Assembly: GCA_017617415.1 (NCBI GenBank)
Contig: JAFZWH010000026.1
Coordinates: 1-52,138, forward strand
Origin: Victivallales bacterium
GTDB taxonomy: Bacteria; Verrucomicrobiota; Lentisphaeria; Oligosphaerales; Oligosphaeraceae
DNA length: 52,138 nucleotides
Direction: 5' to 3'
Every line of letters begins with the position of its first letter. Position 1 is the stretch's first letter. Position numbers and translations under genes: made by a program. Of the stretch, positions 40,603 to 48,469 are shown one piece after another. The notes beneath the pieces were generated by a model. It was not told the origin of the DNA. It worked only from the letters and a program-made list of their open reading frames with translations, and searched no databases.

Positions 40603-40617
40603 TCCCCCTCTGCAGGG
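40603..40617 (-). terminator. Weak hairpin after the CsgG-like operon
   Basis: CCCCT-CTGC-AGGGG-type pairing (minus strand CCCCT, GCAG, AGGGG) lies 12-26 bases after the stop codon of the last operon gene. It has no T-run and could be a 3'-end stabiliser or a weak terminator. Confidence 0.4.
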
Positions 40618-40628
40618 GACATCTCTTT

Positions 40629-41582
40629 TTAGAAACGGCTTTTAAACGACTTCCGTTCCTGTTGCGCGCGCTGCTTGGCCTCTCGCTTCAACACCTCCGG
40701 GTTGACTCGCCTGACGATGAAGCCGACCTCGATGTCATCCAAAGACAGCTCATCGATGGGGACGGCAGTTGAGGTCTTCGTTCCAGGTCTCTCAATCTGG
40801 ATTCTGCCGATGACCTCTCCCTCTTCACCCAGCGACTCGCCAGTATCAGGATCGACCATCTCTTCGTCATCAATTTCCATCACCTCGAAGATCTCTCCTT
40901 CGTTGACTTCCTCTTGGGTCATATTGATAGTCACGCTCTTTTTCCCGACTTTGACGACCTTGGCTGGGTAAGCATGCTCGCGGAGCGCATCCACCACCAA
41001 AGCGGCCGCATTGTCAATGGCATCCCGTTCAATCTGCTCCTGCCAGTTGCCACCTTGCGTCGTCCCCTCGGTCACAATCTTGGAAGTGGTCCCAACGCCC
41101 GTGACCTGCTTTGACACCACAACTTCTCCAGTCTCGGCATCCGTAATCTTCAACTGAATTTCGACTTTGGCAGTCATTTTGGAACTGGTGACATCCGCAG
41201 ATGCGCCAACGGCGGCATCCCGTCCGAAGAACAGGATTTTCCCGTAGATGACAAATCCGGCGGCCTTGAGTTTTCCACTTTCGGGAGCCGCAGGGTCCTC
41301 GGCATCGGTCACGCCGGAATCCAGCAAGCGCTGCTCGCTAAGCGCATTTTTCAATTGCTCCCGTTCAAGAACTTGAAACTTCCGCGTGCCAATCACGCGG
41401 TGTTGGATTCGTGAGCGGAGAGTCTCAAATTGGTTGGCACTGACATCGGCATTGCTGTCGAATTTGTCAATGACAACAAACATTCTCGCCTCCTGTGCAA
41501 CCGTTTCATGCACCAGCATGAAAGAACAGATGACAGCTAGAACGACCGCAAAATTCAGATGGTAGAACAATCTCGTTTTCAT
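40629..41582 (-). CDS. CsgG-like exported protein
   Basis: A 317-residue protein with a cleavable signal peptide (residues 1-29, ending VHETVAQ). Residues about 32-215 follow the CsgG/LpoB-like pattern: MFVVIDKFDSNADVSANQFETLRSRI, FQVLEREQLKNALSEQRLLDSG, AGFVIYGKILFF, KVEIQLKITDAETGEVVVSKQV and a helix IERDAIDNAAALVVDALREHAYP. A beta-rich C-terminal part follows (VVKVGKKSVTINM, EVIGRIQIERPGTKTS) ending in a charged helix. There is no lipobox, unlike the sister gene at 42226. It is the last gene of a three-gene envelope operon. Curli subunits are not seen, so a secretion pore for curli is not implied. Confidence 0.72.
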   Translation of the reverse strand: MKTRLFYHLNFAVVLAVICSFMLVHETVAQEARMFVVIDKFDSNADVSANQFETLRSRIQHRVIGTRKFQVLEREQLKNALSEQRLLDSGVTDAEDPAAPESGKLKAAGFVIYGKILFFGRDAAVGASADVTSSKMTAKVEIQLKITDAETGEVVVSKQVTGVGTTSKIVTEGTTQGGNWQEQIERDAIDNAAALVVDALREHAYPAKVVKVGKKSVTINMTQEEVNEGEIFEVMEIDDEEMVDPDTGESLGEEGEVIGRIQIERPGTKTSTAVPIDELSLDDIEVGFIVRRVNPEVLKREAKQRAQQERKSFKSRF

Positions 41583-41632
41583 GGTTTTTCTCTTGGTTTT
41601 TCTGGTGTTGCTTCCCGGAGTTTCCAGGCAAA

Positions 41633-42211
41633 TTACAAGTCATCCATGTCCAATGGAATTATGCCAGAATCGCACAGGCGATAAACTCCGCCCTGCTTCT
41701 CCACAATGGCCTTCACACGCCGTATTCCCACACGCCTGAACTTGTATCGCAAATCGACCGTCACCTGAATGCGACCATTGTCCAGTTGAACATCATCAAC
41801 TACAATGTTCTCATCCACAATTCCGCCATTGTATTCCTTGTCAGCCTGGAAACGTTTGACGAACTTTTCAACGGTCATCTTCTGGCGGTACTGTGGCGTC
41901 ATCGCCCAGTACATGCGCACGTAGTCTCCATCTTTCCAGGCCTTGCAGAAATAACGGACAAGACGACGGGGCTCGGCCGCATCCAAAGCCGGAGGTTCGG
42001 GAGGCTGCGGTTCCTTCTCATCTTCCTCCTTCTTCGTTTCCCGCACCTCGGGCTGTTGTGCCGGTTGCGCGGCAGAGGCGGCCGGCTTGGAAATGCGGAT
42101 GACAATTTCCTCCACCACGCTCTCCTGCTTCTGACTGGATGTCTCCTCTGCCGGCAAGGACAGATTTGAGAATGCCAGCACACACAAGACAATGACAAGA
42201 ATGATTCTCAT
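41633..42211 (-). CDS. Small exported protein with NTF2-like C-terminal domain
   Basis: A 192-residue protein with a signal peptide (MRIILVIVLCVLAFSNLSLPA), a Pro/Glu/Lys-rich linker (about 30-80), and a C-terminal domain from about 83 (RRLVRYFCKAWKDGDYVRMYWAMTPQYRQKMTVEKFVKRF) to the end with the helix-then-beta order of NTF2/DUF4878-like folds. It lies between the two CsgG-like genes, 14 bases after the first and 50 before the second, and is surely co-transcribed. It may be a partner or ligand-binding subunit of those proteins; this is inference. Confidence 0.55.
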   Translation of the reverse strand: MRIILVIVLCVLAFSNLSLPAEETSSQKQESVVEEIVIRISKPAASAAQPAQQPEVRETKKEEDEKEPQPPEPPALDAAEPRRLVRYFCKAWKDGDYVRMYWAMTPQYRQKMTVEKFVKRFQADKEYNGGIVDENIVVDDVQLDNGRIQVTVDLRYKFRRVGIRRVKAIVEKQGGVYRLCDSGIIPLDMDDL

Positions 42212-42225
42212 GCGTTTTTCCTATT

Positions 42226-43176
42226 TTACCAGACCTTTAATGAATCCACGTTGAAGGCATCCTGCAATCTCATCCGATTCGACTGGTCTTCCTGAATCCC
42301 GACATAGTCGCCACGCTTTACATGGACTTTCTCGAAATCAAAGACCTCGACCCATGCAGATTGCGCTTCGACCTCAATGACGCGTCCCTTTCCGACGACA
42401 TTCTTGTCGCGGGTCGCCCCAGCGATAATGGCGGAATTGTCGATGAATTCATAGAATTCGACTTCCACTCCCTTGACCAGTCCATAATTGGTGCCCATCG
42501 AAATGCGCGCCACCTGGCAATTGCCACGGGTCTGAACAACACGCGCGGGCGGCGCAAATCTGCTGCCGAGAGTCTGAGCAAAGCCTTTGACACACTCCTG
42601 TCCGGCCAATGCCAGCTTGCTCAAAACCTTGCTTTCTTCGACACCCTTATAGTCTTTGGAGATATTCTTCGTCAGAATCAGACGACGGGTCGCCATCTCG
42701 TAGAAGCGGAAATCCACACTCAATGAAACCGTGTAGGAGTAATTCGTCTTCCCCTCGCGATTCTGCACTGCCACTTTGTCCACTTTGACGGCATTCATCT
42801 TCGCCGTAATCATATAATCCGCCGGAACAATCAGATCTTCCTCAAGATCTTCACCGGCAAACAGGTTCTCCTGCTGCAAGGCACTTAGGTTCGAACGCTC
42901 CACAACCTGGAAGAACGCAAAAGCCGACAAGGCCTCGGTAAGTTGCGAGTCAATCGTTTTGGCCACCTCGCTGTATTTAGCATAGTCTCCTTGGGAGACC
43001 ACCACGGCGACCGTGTCCTTGCGTTCCTCCATCTGTTCCATCGCGCCTGCTTCATCAACATAGATGGCGTTATCACGTTCCATCAGGCTCAGCGTCTCCG
43101 GCTTGGGAGTGGTGCATCCTGAAAGAAGCAAAAAGCAGAAAGCCACAGCGGAAAAGTAGTACAATTTCATTTTCAT
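42226..43176 (-). CDS. CsgG-like lipoprotein
   Basis: A 316-residue lipoprotein: the signal peptide ends in LLLSGC, making Cys20-22 the lipid site. The start at 43176 (MKMKLYYF) is chosen because GGAAGGAA stands about 10 bases upstream and the signal peptide starts there; the longer frame has no sense. The domain shows AVVVSQGDYAKYSEVAKTIDSQLTEAL, FFQVVERSNLSALQQENLF, ADYMITAKMNAVKVDKV, VDFRFYEMATRRLILTKNISKDYKG and KVLSKLALAGQECVKGF, fitting CsgG-type proteins. A C-terminal domain (about 225-316) contains KVHVKRGDYVGIQED. First gene of the three-gene operon. Confidence 0.7.
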   Translation of the reverse strand: MKMKLYYFSAVAFCFLLLSGCTTPKPETLSLMERDNAIYVDEAGAMEQMEERKDTVAVVVSQGDYAKYSEVAKTIDSQLTEALSAFAFFQVVERSNLSALQQENLFAGEDLEEDLIVPADYMITAKMNAVKVDKVAVQNREGKTNYSYTVSLSVDFRFYEMATRRLILTKNISKDYKGVEESKVLSKLALAGQECVKGFAQTLGSRFAPPARVVQTRGNCQVARISMGTNYGLVKGVEVEFYEFIDNSAIIAGATRDKNVVGKGRVIEVEAQSAWVEVFDFEKVHVKRGDYVGIQEDQSNRMRLQDAFNVDSLKVW

Positions 43177-43448
43177 CGTGTTTGATTTCCTTCCAGTGTT
43201 GTTGGGTTGCCTCCGACAATGCGATTTTTCCCTTTTACTAATCGAAATCCTTTGTACCTTAAAAAGCCAAGAAAGTCCCAAGAAGCGATGATGTCGAATC
43301 GTCTTCCTCTGTCGCAACTGTCGATTTCCTGCCGGCTCGGCTCAAAACGATTATGATTGGAATTTTGAGGGAAATTCACATGATTATGGATGAATGGGTT
43401 TTAAGGAATGCTTGGCTCAAAAAACAAAAAAAAGAGCATCACGATTCC

Positions 43449-43602
43449 CGTGGCACTCTGAGGTTTAGGACGACCTGCACAAAAGCACGGAAGGCGTGAT
43501 GCCCAATGGAGCGTGCTTCCCCAGCGCTGTATCCCGTTAGTGCATGGAACAGGCTGGGAGTGCTTTCGTGCGATCAGAAGGTCCTAATTTCAGAGTGCCA
43601 CG
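43449..43602. repeat. 154-bp foldback (MITE-like) element
   Basis: The left arm (43449-43488) and right arm (43560-43602) are imperfect inverted copies: CGTGGCACTCTGA pairs perfectly with TCAGAGTGCCACG, then TTAGGAC with GTCCTAA, and the inner ends AAAGCAC with GTGCTTT. The 71-base middle is unique. No flanking target duplication is obvious and no transposase is nearby. Confidence 0.75.
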
Positions 43603-43866
43603 AAACACTTCACCCGACGGATTCCGTCGGGGATATGGATGGATGTGATGAGGATTCTGGCTTGGCAAGACGCGCAATGCGCGTCCATAACTCCTTGACT
43701 TGAAGTTTATTAGAAGCGAAAATCAAAAACTAGTCAGGCGGGGTGTGATGCAGTTTCCCGCCGGGGACTGGCGATTATGCAAACGAATGTACTATACACC
43801 ATGTTTCGGGAAAAAGTGCTATGACGTAAGTAAAAAACGAAGGCTAGAAGGGCTAGCTCTAGAAAA

Positions 43867-43905
43867 CCGTCCGCCCGGACAAGGATGAGTTGTCCAGGCG
43901 GGCGG
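43867..43905. repeat. Long hairpin, about 16 bp
   Basis: CCGTCCGCCCGGACAA and TTGTCCAGGCGGGCGG are complementary apart from one G-T and one mismatch, around a 7-base loop GGATGAG. It lies between the foldback element and the third copy of its end. Confidence 0.7.
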
Positions 43906-43927
43906 GTGCCCCCGTGTCAGATGAAAT

Positions 43928-43950
43928 GTCCTAATTCCAGAGTGCCACGA
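43928..43950. repeat. Third copy of the foldback end sequence
   Basis: This 23-bp segment matches 43581-43603 at 22 of 23 positions in the same orientation. Together with the left arm at 43449 it would bound a larger 502-bp element with the same terminal inverted repeats. Confidence 0.75.
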
Positions 43951-44256
43951 AAGCGAAGCCAGGCTCGGGTTTGTTTCAACCGGCGGGCCTTGTCTTTTAA
44001 ACTCTATTGGCAGCCAACCCCGCGAATCTTTCACCGGAAGCGAAAAAACTTGTCTTTTCAAGTCTCGCCTGGTCATCATACCCCAAACACATCCGCGCCA
44101 GCCTGAATTGGCACATGGCTTTCACGCAAACCTGCCATCAGGCATTAAATTATTTTCCCGCCCTCAAACAGCGGGCATTCCCCCCTTCAGCCATGTCCAC
44201 GCCCGTCAAAAACACTTCCTACGGCATATAAGCGACTTCGCAAGCTGCGCAGTTTT

Positions 44257-44286
44257 TTGACATGACATATTAATTGCCAATTCAAT
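44257..44286 (+). promoter_or_regulatory. Possible promoter giving a leaderless sigma-factor transcript
   Basis: TTGACA (44257-44262) is followed after 18 bases by TTCAAT (44281-44286). Transcription would begin close to the ATG at 44292, which has no Shine-Dalgarno sequence. A leaderless mRNA is therefore possible. Confidence 0.4.
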
Positions 44287-44291
44287 CAGAT

Positions 44292-44858
44292 ATGACCTAC
44301 ACCACCAACCACACGCTGTTGCAGAAGTTGCGAATGGGGGACGAAATGGCGTGGTTCCAGTTTCGGGAGTTCTATCGTCCGCTCATCGCCCGACGGGGGA
44401 TGGACTACGGACTGAATGTCCAGGAGGTTGATGTACTGATCCAGGATGTGCTTTTGGCTTGCCACCAGGAGCATGTCCTGGAGAACTATGACCGTGAGCG
44501 CGGGCGGTTCCGGGACTACCTGCGCACCGTCACCAGCCGTCATGCATCAAGGTTGCTTGCCGCCAGGCCGGCCACCTTGAGTCTGGAAAGCGTTCAGGAG
44601 TCGCTGGAGACCGACGAGCTGGAGCAGGCATGGGAGGCGGAATGCCAGGAGTTTCTTCAGCAGAAGGCGTTGGAGGAACTCCGCAATACCTTGGACGAAA
44701 AGACCTACATGGCCTTCGAGATGCATGTGCTCAACAAGCGCCCTGCCGCCGAGGTGGCGGCCATCCTCGAAATGACGCCCAACCAAGTCTATGTGATTCG
44801 CACGCGCACCACCGAACGGCTCAAGGAGATTGTCGAGCGGCTGCAGCGGGAAATCTGA
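44292..44858 (+). CDS. ECF-type RNA polymerase sigma factor
   Basis: A 188-residue sigma-70-family protein: region 2 at about 8-75 (LLQKLRMGDEMAWFQFREFYRPLIARRGMDYGLNVQEVDVLIQDVLLACHQ) with the GDEMAW-type start, then a linker, then region 4 at about 128-185 (LEELRNTLDEKTYMAFEMHVLNKRPAAEVAAILEMTPNQVYVIRTRTTERLKEIVERL) with a clear helix-turn-helix. I use the ATG at 44292; a TTG at 44274 is possible but adds nothing family-like. It lies 13 bases before a membrane protein kinase gene. In PVC-group bacteria such sigma/kinase pairs are common and the kinase is thought to control the sigma factor. Confidence 0.88.
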   Translation: MTYTTNHTLLQKLRMGDEMAWFQFREFYRPLIARRGMDYGLNVQEVDVLIQDVLLACHQEHVLENYDRERGRFRDYLRTVTSRHASRLLAARPATLSLESVQESLETDELEQAWEAECQEFLQQKALEELRNTLDEKTYMAFEMHVLNKRPAAEVAAILEMTPNQVYVIRTRTTERLKEIVERLQREI

Positions 44859-44871
44859 GGCGTAAAAATAC

Positions 44872-46908
44872 ATGATGCTTTTCCCGGATGACATCTTCGC
44901 TGGCTGCAAAGTCCGTTGCCGATGCGGGCACGGCACCTATGGGACGGTCTATCTCGCCGAAGAGGCCACGGGACGGCTGGTGGCCCTGAAGGTATTCGAC
45001 TCTTCGGAGGCAGGCGACCGCGAACTGCATGGCATCCGCAACTACATGCGTCTTCCGGGGAATGCGCCGTCACTAATCGTCATCCACCATACCGGCATCG
45101 AAAAAGGCCACTTCTTCTATCTGATGGAGGCCGCCGACAACGCCGCAGAGACACCCGGCGAGTATCTGCCTGACACCCTCGCCCTCCGGATGGCACGGCA
45201 GGGCCGCCTGCCACTCGACGAAGCCCTTGATATCTGCCGGAAACTACTGGACGGGCTGGAGCTTATGCACCAGGCCGACCTCCTGCATCGGGACATCAAG
45301 CCGGAGAACATCCTCTTTGTCCACGGACAGCCCAAGCTGGGCGACCCAGGCATGGCCGGCGACTTCGCCCACACGCTCTCGGTCGCCGGAACCCTCGGCT
45401 TCATCCCGCCCGAACTCTTCAACGCTACCACAAAGCCCTCCCCCACCACGGACATCTATGCGCTGGGCAAAGTCCTCTACTGCATGGTGACCGGAAATCC
45501 ACCAGGGCAATACCCCTCCATGCCCGGCGACCTGCCAACCGCAACCATGCTCCGGCTCTGCCTCCCACTGACCAAACTCTGCGCGACGGCACCAGGTACA
45601 AGGTGCCAGGATTGCCAGGCAGCACGCCAGATGCTTCAGGAAATCACCACCCGCCAACGCTGGTTCACACGCTTCCGCAGACGCCTGAAATGGGACTATA
45701 AATATAGGTATAAAATATTGCTTATAAATATATCAATATTTATTTTACTCATTTTTTCCGCCTTTGGTGTCGTCTGGATGTGTCAACCGCGCCCCAAAGC
45801 CGTGGCATTGGCACGTCAGCAACCCATCCAGACCGATGACGACTTGCAGGAAAGCCTGGCACAATATGACCTGCGGGCGGAGGCGCTCCAGAGCCAGCTT
45901 GATGCCTTGGGCGAGGGTGCCTTCGACCTTCCAGCCCGTCTGCAGAACATCCGCGCCCTGGCCGCCACCCAGCGTCACGAGGCGCGGCAGTTGCTACACA
46001 AACTGGACCAGGAACTTTCTGGGATTGCCTTCAAGTATCTACCTACCAAAAATTTCTATTCAAGTTCTGACATGCCGGACAACTTTGCGTTCGTCGCCCA
46101 GCTTTTTGGCGACATCGCCTCGCCGCTAGGCGTCTGGTATCTGCAGCCCAAAATGCGACAGGGGCTTCAGGAGATGGCCGAGGGCATGTCGCAGTTGCTG
46201 GTGTCCTTGTCGCCACTGGTATCCCTCCAGCTGGGGAAAGACCTCCATTTCCAGCAGCAGCCTGAATTCCGGATGAAATTCGTGCCGCCCGGTGCCTTCC
46301 ACTCGCCGACCACCCGCCAAACCGAATGTATCAACTACCCCTACTGGATACTGGAGACCGAGACGACAGTCCAGCTCTTCGAGTTTTATCTGGGTTCGCG
46401 CCCTCGCCTGGACGCCTCCAATACAATGCCCGCCACCCAAATCAGCTGGAACGAAATGCTAGCCTTCTGCCAAATCCTCACCACCCGGCTGCAAAAGGAG
46501 ATCAATCTCCCAAACGGCTATGCGCTACGCCTCCCCACCGAGGCCGAATGGGAGTTCGCCGCGCTCGGCGGTCCCACCGGCCGCCTCCCCACCCCGAAGA
46601 CATTGCCTACGGACTCCAGTATCGCCGATGCTCACTCAGGCACCCCAAACCAGCTCGGGATATTCCAGCTGGACGGCAATCTCTCCGAGGTCATCGGCAC
46701 CGCTTACCCCGGCCACGAGCCGGCGGCTGGCTACGCCATTCTCCGTGGCGCGAATTTCCAGTCAAGCCAAACGGACATCACGCCCCGCGCCACCATGCGG
46801 CTTGACCAGACGACGCTGGACACCATCGGCTTCCGCTTCGTCCTCGCGCCGACCGAAGAGGACTACTTCGAGAAACGTCGGTTTCAAGAGAGTCCGCAGA
46901 CGCTATGA
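44872..46908 (+). CDS. Membrane Ser/Thr protein kinase with FGE-sulfatase-like sensor domain
   Basis: A 678-residue protein. Residues 12-260 are a Hanks-type kinase: glycine loop GHGTYGTVY (19-27), Lys40 in VALK, HRDIKPEN (139-146), but DPG (158-160) instead of DFG, and IPPE plus DIYALGKVLY later. One membrane helix lies at about 281-303, encoded by an AT-rich patch. Residues 310-460 are helical. Residues 466-658 form a formylglycine-generating-enzyme-like (sulfatase-modifying factor) domain: LPTEAEWEFAALGG, DGNLSEVIG, ILRGANFQSS, GFRFVLAP, without the catalytic cysteines. The kinase is inside and the FGE-like part outside, probably a sensor. Second gene of a two-gene operon with the sigma factor. 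Confidence 0.9.
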   Translation: MMLFPDDIFAGCKVRCRCGHGTYGTVYLAEEATGRLVALKVFDSSEAGDRELHGIRNYMRLPGNAPSLIVIHHTGIEKGHFFYLMEAADNAAETPGEYLPDTLALRMARQGRLPLDEALDICRKLLDGLELMHQADLLHRDIKPENILFVHGQPKLGDPGMAGDFAHTLSVAGTLGFIPPELFNATTKPSPTTDIYALGKVLYCMVTGNPPGQYPSMPGDLPTATMLRLCLPLTKLCATAPGTRCQDCQAARQMLQEITTRQRWFTRFRRRLKWDYKYRYKILLINISIFILLIFSAFGVVWMCQPRPKAVALARQQPIQTDDDLQESLAQYDLRAEALQSQLDALGEGAFDLPARLQNIRALAATQRHEARQLLHKLDQELSGIAFKYLPTKNFYSSSDMPDNFAFVAQLFGDIASPLGVWYLQPKMRQGLQEMAEGMSQLLVSLSPLVSLQLGKDLHFQQQPEFRMKFVPPGAFHSPTTRQTECINYPYWILETETTVQLFEFYLGSRPRLDASNTMPATQISWNEMLAFCQILTTRLQKEINLPNGYALRLPTEAEWEFAALGGPTGRLPTPKTLPTDSSIADAHSGTPNQLGIFQLDGNLSEVIGTAYPGHEPAAGYAILRGANFQSSQTDITPRATMRLDQTTLDTIGFRFVLAPTEEDYFEKRRFQESPQTL

Positions 46909-47107
46909 CGGCGCTTCAGGGGGGCATTGATTGCCCACGAGGGGCAACTCAAGTTTTCCCCGAATGCCCAAGCCATCCTCGTGGAACTGAAATAAGGGGA
47001 ACTCGCTCGCAACGAGCGGGACGGCGGACGTCAGACGGCGGACGTCAGGCGGGACGGCGGACGTCAGGGGCGGGACGTCGGACGTCGGACGTCGGACGTC
47101 AGGCCTT
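46909..47107. other. Intergenic region between convergent genes, repeat-rich
   Basis: The kinase gene (plus) and the ceramidase-like gene (minus) converge here. GGGCA-TTGAT-TGCCC (about 46922-46936) and CGCTCG-CAA-CGAGCG (about 47004-47018) are small stems; the rest is a heptamer array. No gene is seen. Confidence 0.5.
47019..47103. repeat. GGACGTC-type heptamer array
   Basis: GGACGTC occurs in tandem at 47073, 47080, 47087 and 47094. To the left, GGACGGC and GGACGTC alternate in the same 7-base register (47019-47046, and again 47052-47065), with AGACGGC and AGGCGGG variants. The same GGACGTC word appears at 38948-38969 upstream of the ATPase gene. Confidence 0.85.
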
Positions 47108-48439
47108 CTACAAATTCGCCACGGCGGCGTTGATGATTTCCGTGGCGGCGTTCTGGGCAGCCGAGTCTATATCGGGCTGGACCTCGTAGCCGCCGTGCTC
47201 AAAGCACTCCGGCATCGGCACATAGCCAGAGCGCGACTGCGCCAGCTCAATCACGAAAGTATATTTGCATGGGCTGGCCGCACGGATGGCACGGCTGATG
47301 CCGTTGAAGGGCTCGCCAGGGAGACTCGTGAAGGCGACCTGCTTGCCGATTTTGATGGAGGTCAGGCGACAGCTGTGCGAGGGCGTGCTCTTCTCCTGGC
47401 AGTCCAATGCGCGTCGGGCGAAATACCGCAGGGCGGCGGGGACCTTGTTGGCCAGATCCTGGCTCTCGAAGTCGCCCTCTTTCGGAATGTCTGGCACCGT
47501 CGCCAAGATATGCTTCGCCTCCGCGACCTCCGCGTCCGTCAGCCGACGATGCGGGATGACCACGGTGGCATTCTTAATCTCCACCGGCGCCTCCTCGACG
47601 GGCTCCAGGTGGTCCAGCGCGTCCAGCACGATGCGGGCGTAGCCGCGGCCGATGCGCACCGCCTCGGCGTAGCTGGACTGGTTGATCTTCTGATGGAAGT
47701 CGAAGTGGTTGATATCGCCTGAGGCATCGTCCACCACCAGCACGGGCAGACTTGACTTGAGTTCGTGCTGAATCTCCTGGGCAAAGCGTCCATACCAATC
47801 GGCCGAGACGATATTGCCGCCGATGGTGTCGCCGTGGTTGCCGATATTCGCGATGATCGCGGCCGTCCGTCCGCCCTGCACCACCTTTAATATATTGATA
47901 GTACGGTCGAACTCGCTCTCCGGCTTGTCGATGTCGGGGTTGCCCCAGCCCGGATTGGTGATGAGCGTGCCGTTCTTCATCCAGTAGCGGCGCACAAAAG
48001 CATACGGGTTGTTATAGACCGCGCCGACCTCCAGCTGGGCGGGCAAGAGGTTCATCGTCGCGCGGCGCAACGCACGCACCGCGCCCTCCACAATCTCGTC
48101 GAAGGCGAATTTCTCCAGGGGCGACAGTTCCTCCACCGCCCCTTCCATCGTGCAGCCCGGCGAGGTGTGGGAGTGCGTGGCCGAGATAATCAGGCCCTGG
48201 AGCAGTTCCTTGCCGAACTCGGCCTCCAGCCGTCCATAGAGTGCATCAAAGAGCGACTTCGGCACTTCCTCCAGGTCGAAGGTCATGAAGCCGAACTGCG
48301 TGCCCTGGGACTCCAGCCACACGACCTTCACCATCAGGTCGTCGTACATCCCCTCGTTCGGGCGCTCGTTGAAGTATCCCGCCAAACCGACCCCCACGGG
48401 CGGGGTGATGATTTCCTGTGCGTAACCGACTTTGAACAT
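47108..48439 (-). CDS. Neutral/alkaline ceramidase-like protein
   Basis: A 443-residue protein resembling the N-terminal domain of neutral ceramidases: VGYAQEIITPPVGVGLAGYFNERPNEGMYDDLMVKVVWLES at the start, LIISATHSHTSPGCTMEG (about 83-100) in the place of the THTHSGPG metal-binding segment, IIANIGNHGDTIGGN (about 190-204) and FTSLPGEPFNGIS. Such domains hydrolyse amides such as ceramide, but many bacterial relatives have unknown substrates. There is no signal peptide, so it may act in the cytoplasm on an imported or internal substrate. It lies 30 bases after the epimerase-family gene, likely in one operon. Confidence 0.75.
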   Translation of the reverse strand: MFKVGYAQEIITPPVGVGLAGYFNERPNEGMYDDLMVKVVWLESQGTQFGFMTFDLEEVPKSLFDALYGRLEAEFGKELLQGLIISATHSHTSPGCTMEGAVEELSPLEKFAFDEIVEGAVRALRRATMNLLPAQLEVGAVYNNPYAFVRRYWMKNGTLITNPGWGNPDIDKPESEFDRTINILKVVQGGRTAAIIANIGNHGDTIGGNIVSADWYGRFAQEIQHELKSSLPVLVVDDASGDINHFDFHQKINQSSYAEAVRIGRGYARIVLDALDHLEPVEEAPVEIKNATVVIPHRRLTDAEVAEAKHILATVPDIPKEGDFESQDLANKVPAALRYFARRALDCQEKSTPSHSCRLTSIKIGKQVAFTSLPGEPFNGISRAIRAASPCKYTFVIELAQSRSGYVPMPECFEHGGYEVQPDIDSAAQNAATEIINAAVANL

Positions 48440-48469
48440 GGTGATTCCTCCTTGTCAAAAGCAATTCCT

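Larger units (their letters stand above)
43177..44291. other. 1.1-kb non-coding region with foldback elements
   Basis: Between the divergently transcribed CsgG-like operon and the sigma-factor gene I find no credible gene: the short frames at 43506-43888 lack any family signal. The region holds an inverted-repeat element, a third copy of its end sequence and several perfect hairpins, including CCGACGG-ATT-CCGTCGG (43614-43630) and GACGCGC-AAT-GCGCGTC (43669-43685). Promoters for both neighbours must lie at its ends; only the right one is suggested by the sequence. Confidence 0.6.

Noticed and set aside
40629-43176. Curli secretion operon
   Set aside because: CsgG-like domains are present but no CsgA/B-type repeats, CsgE or CsgF occur nearby.
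44872-46908. Catalytic formylglycine-generating enzyme
   Set aside because: The C-terminal domain lacks the active-site cysteines and no sulfatase gene is in the window.
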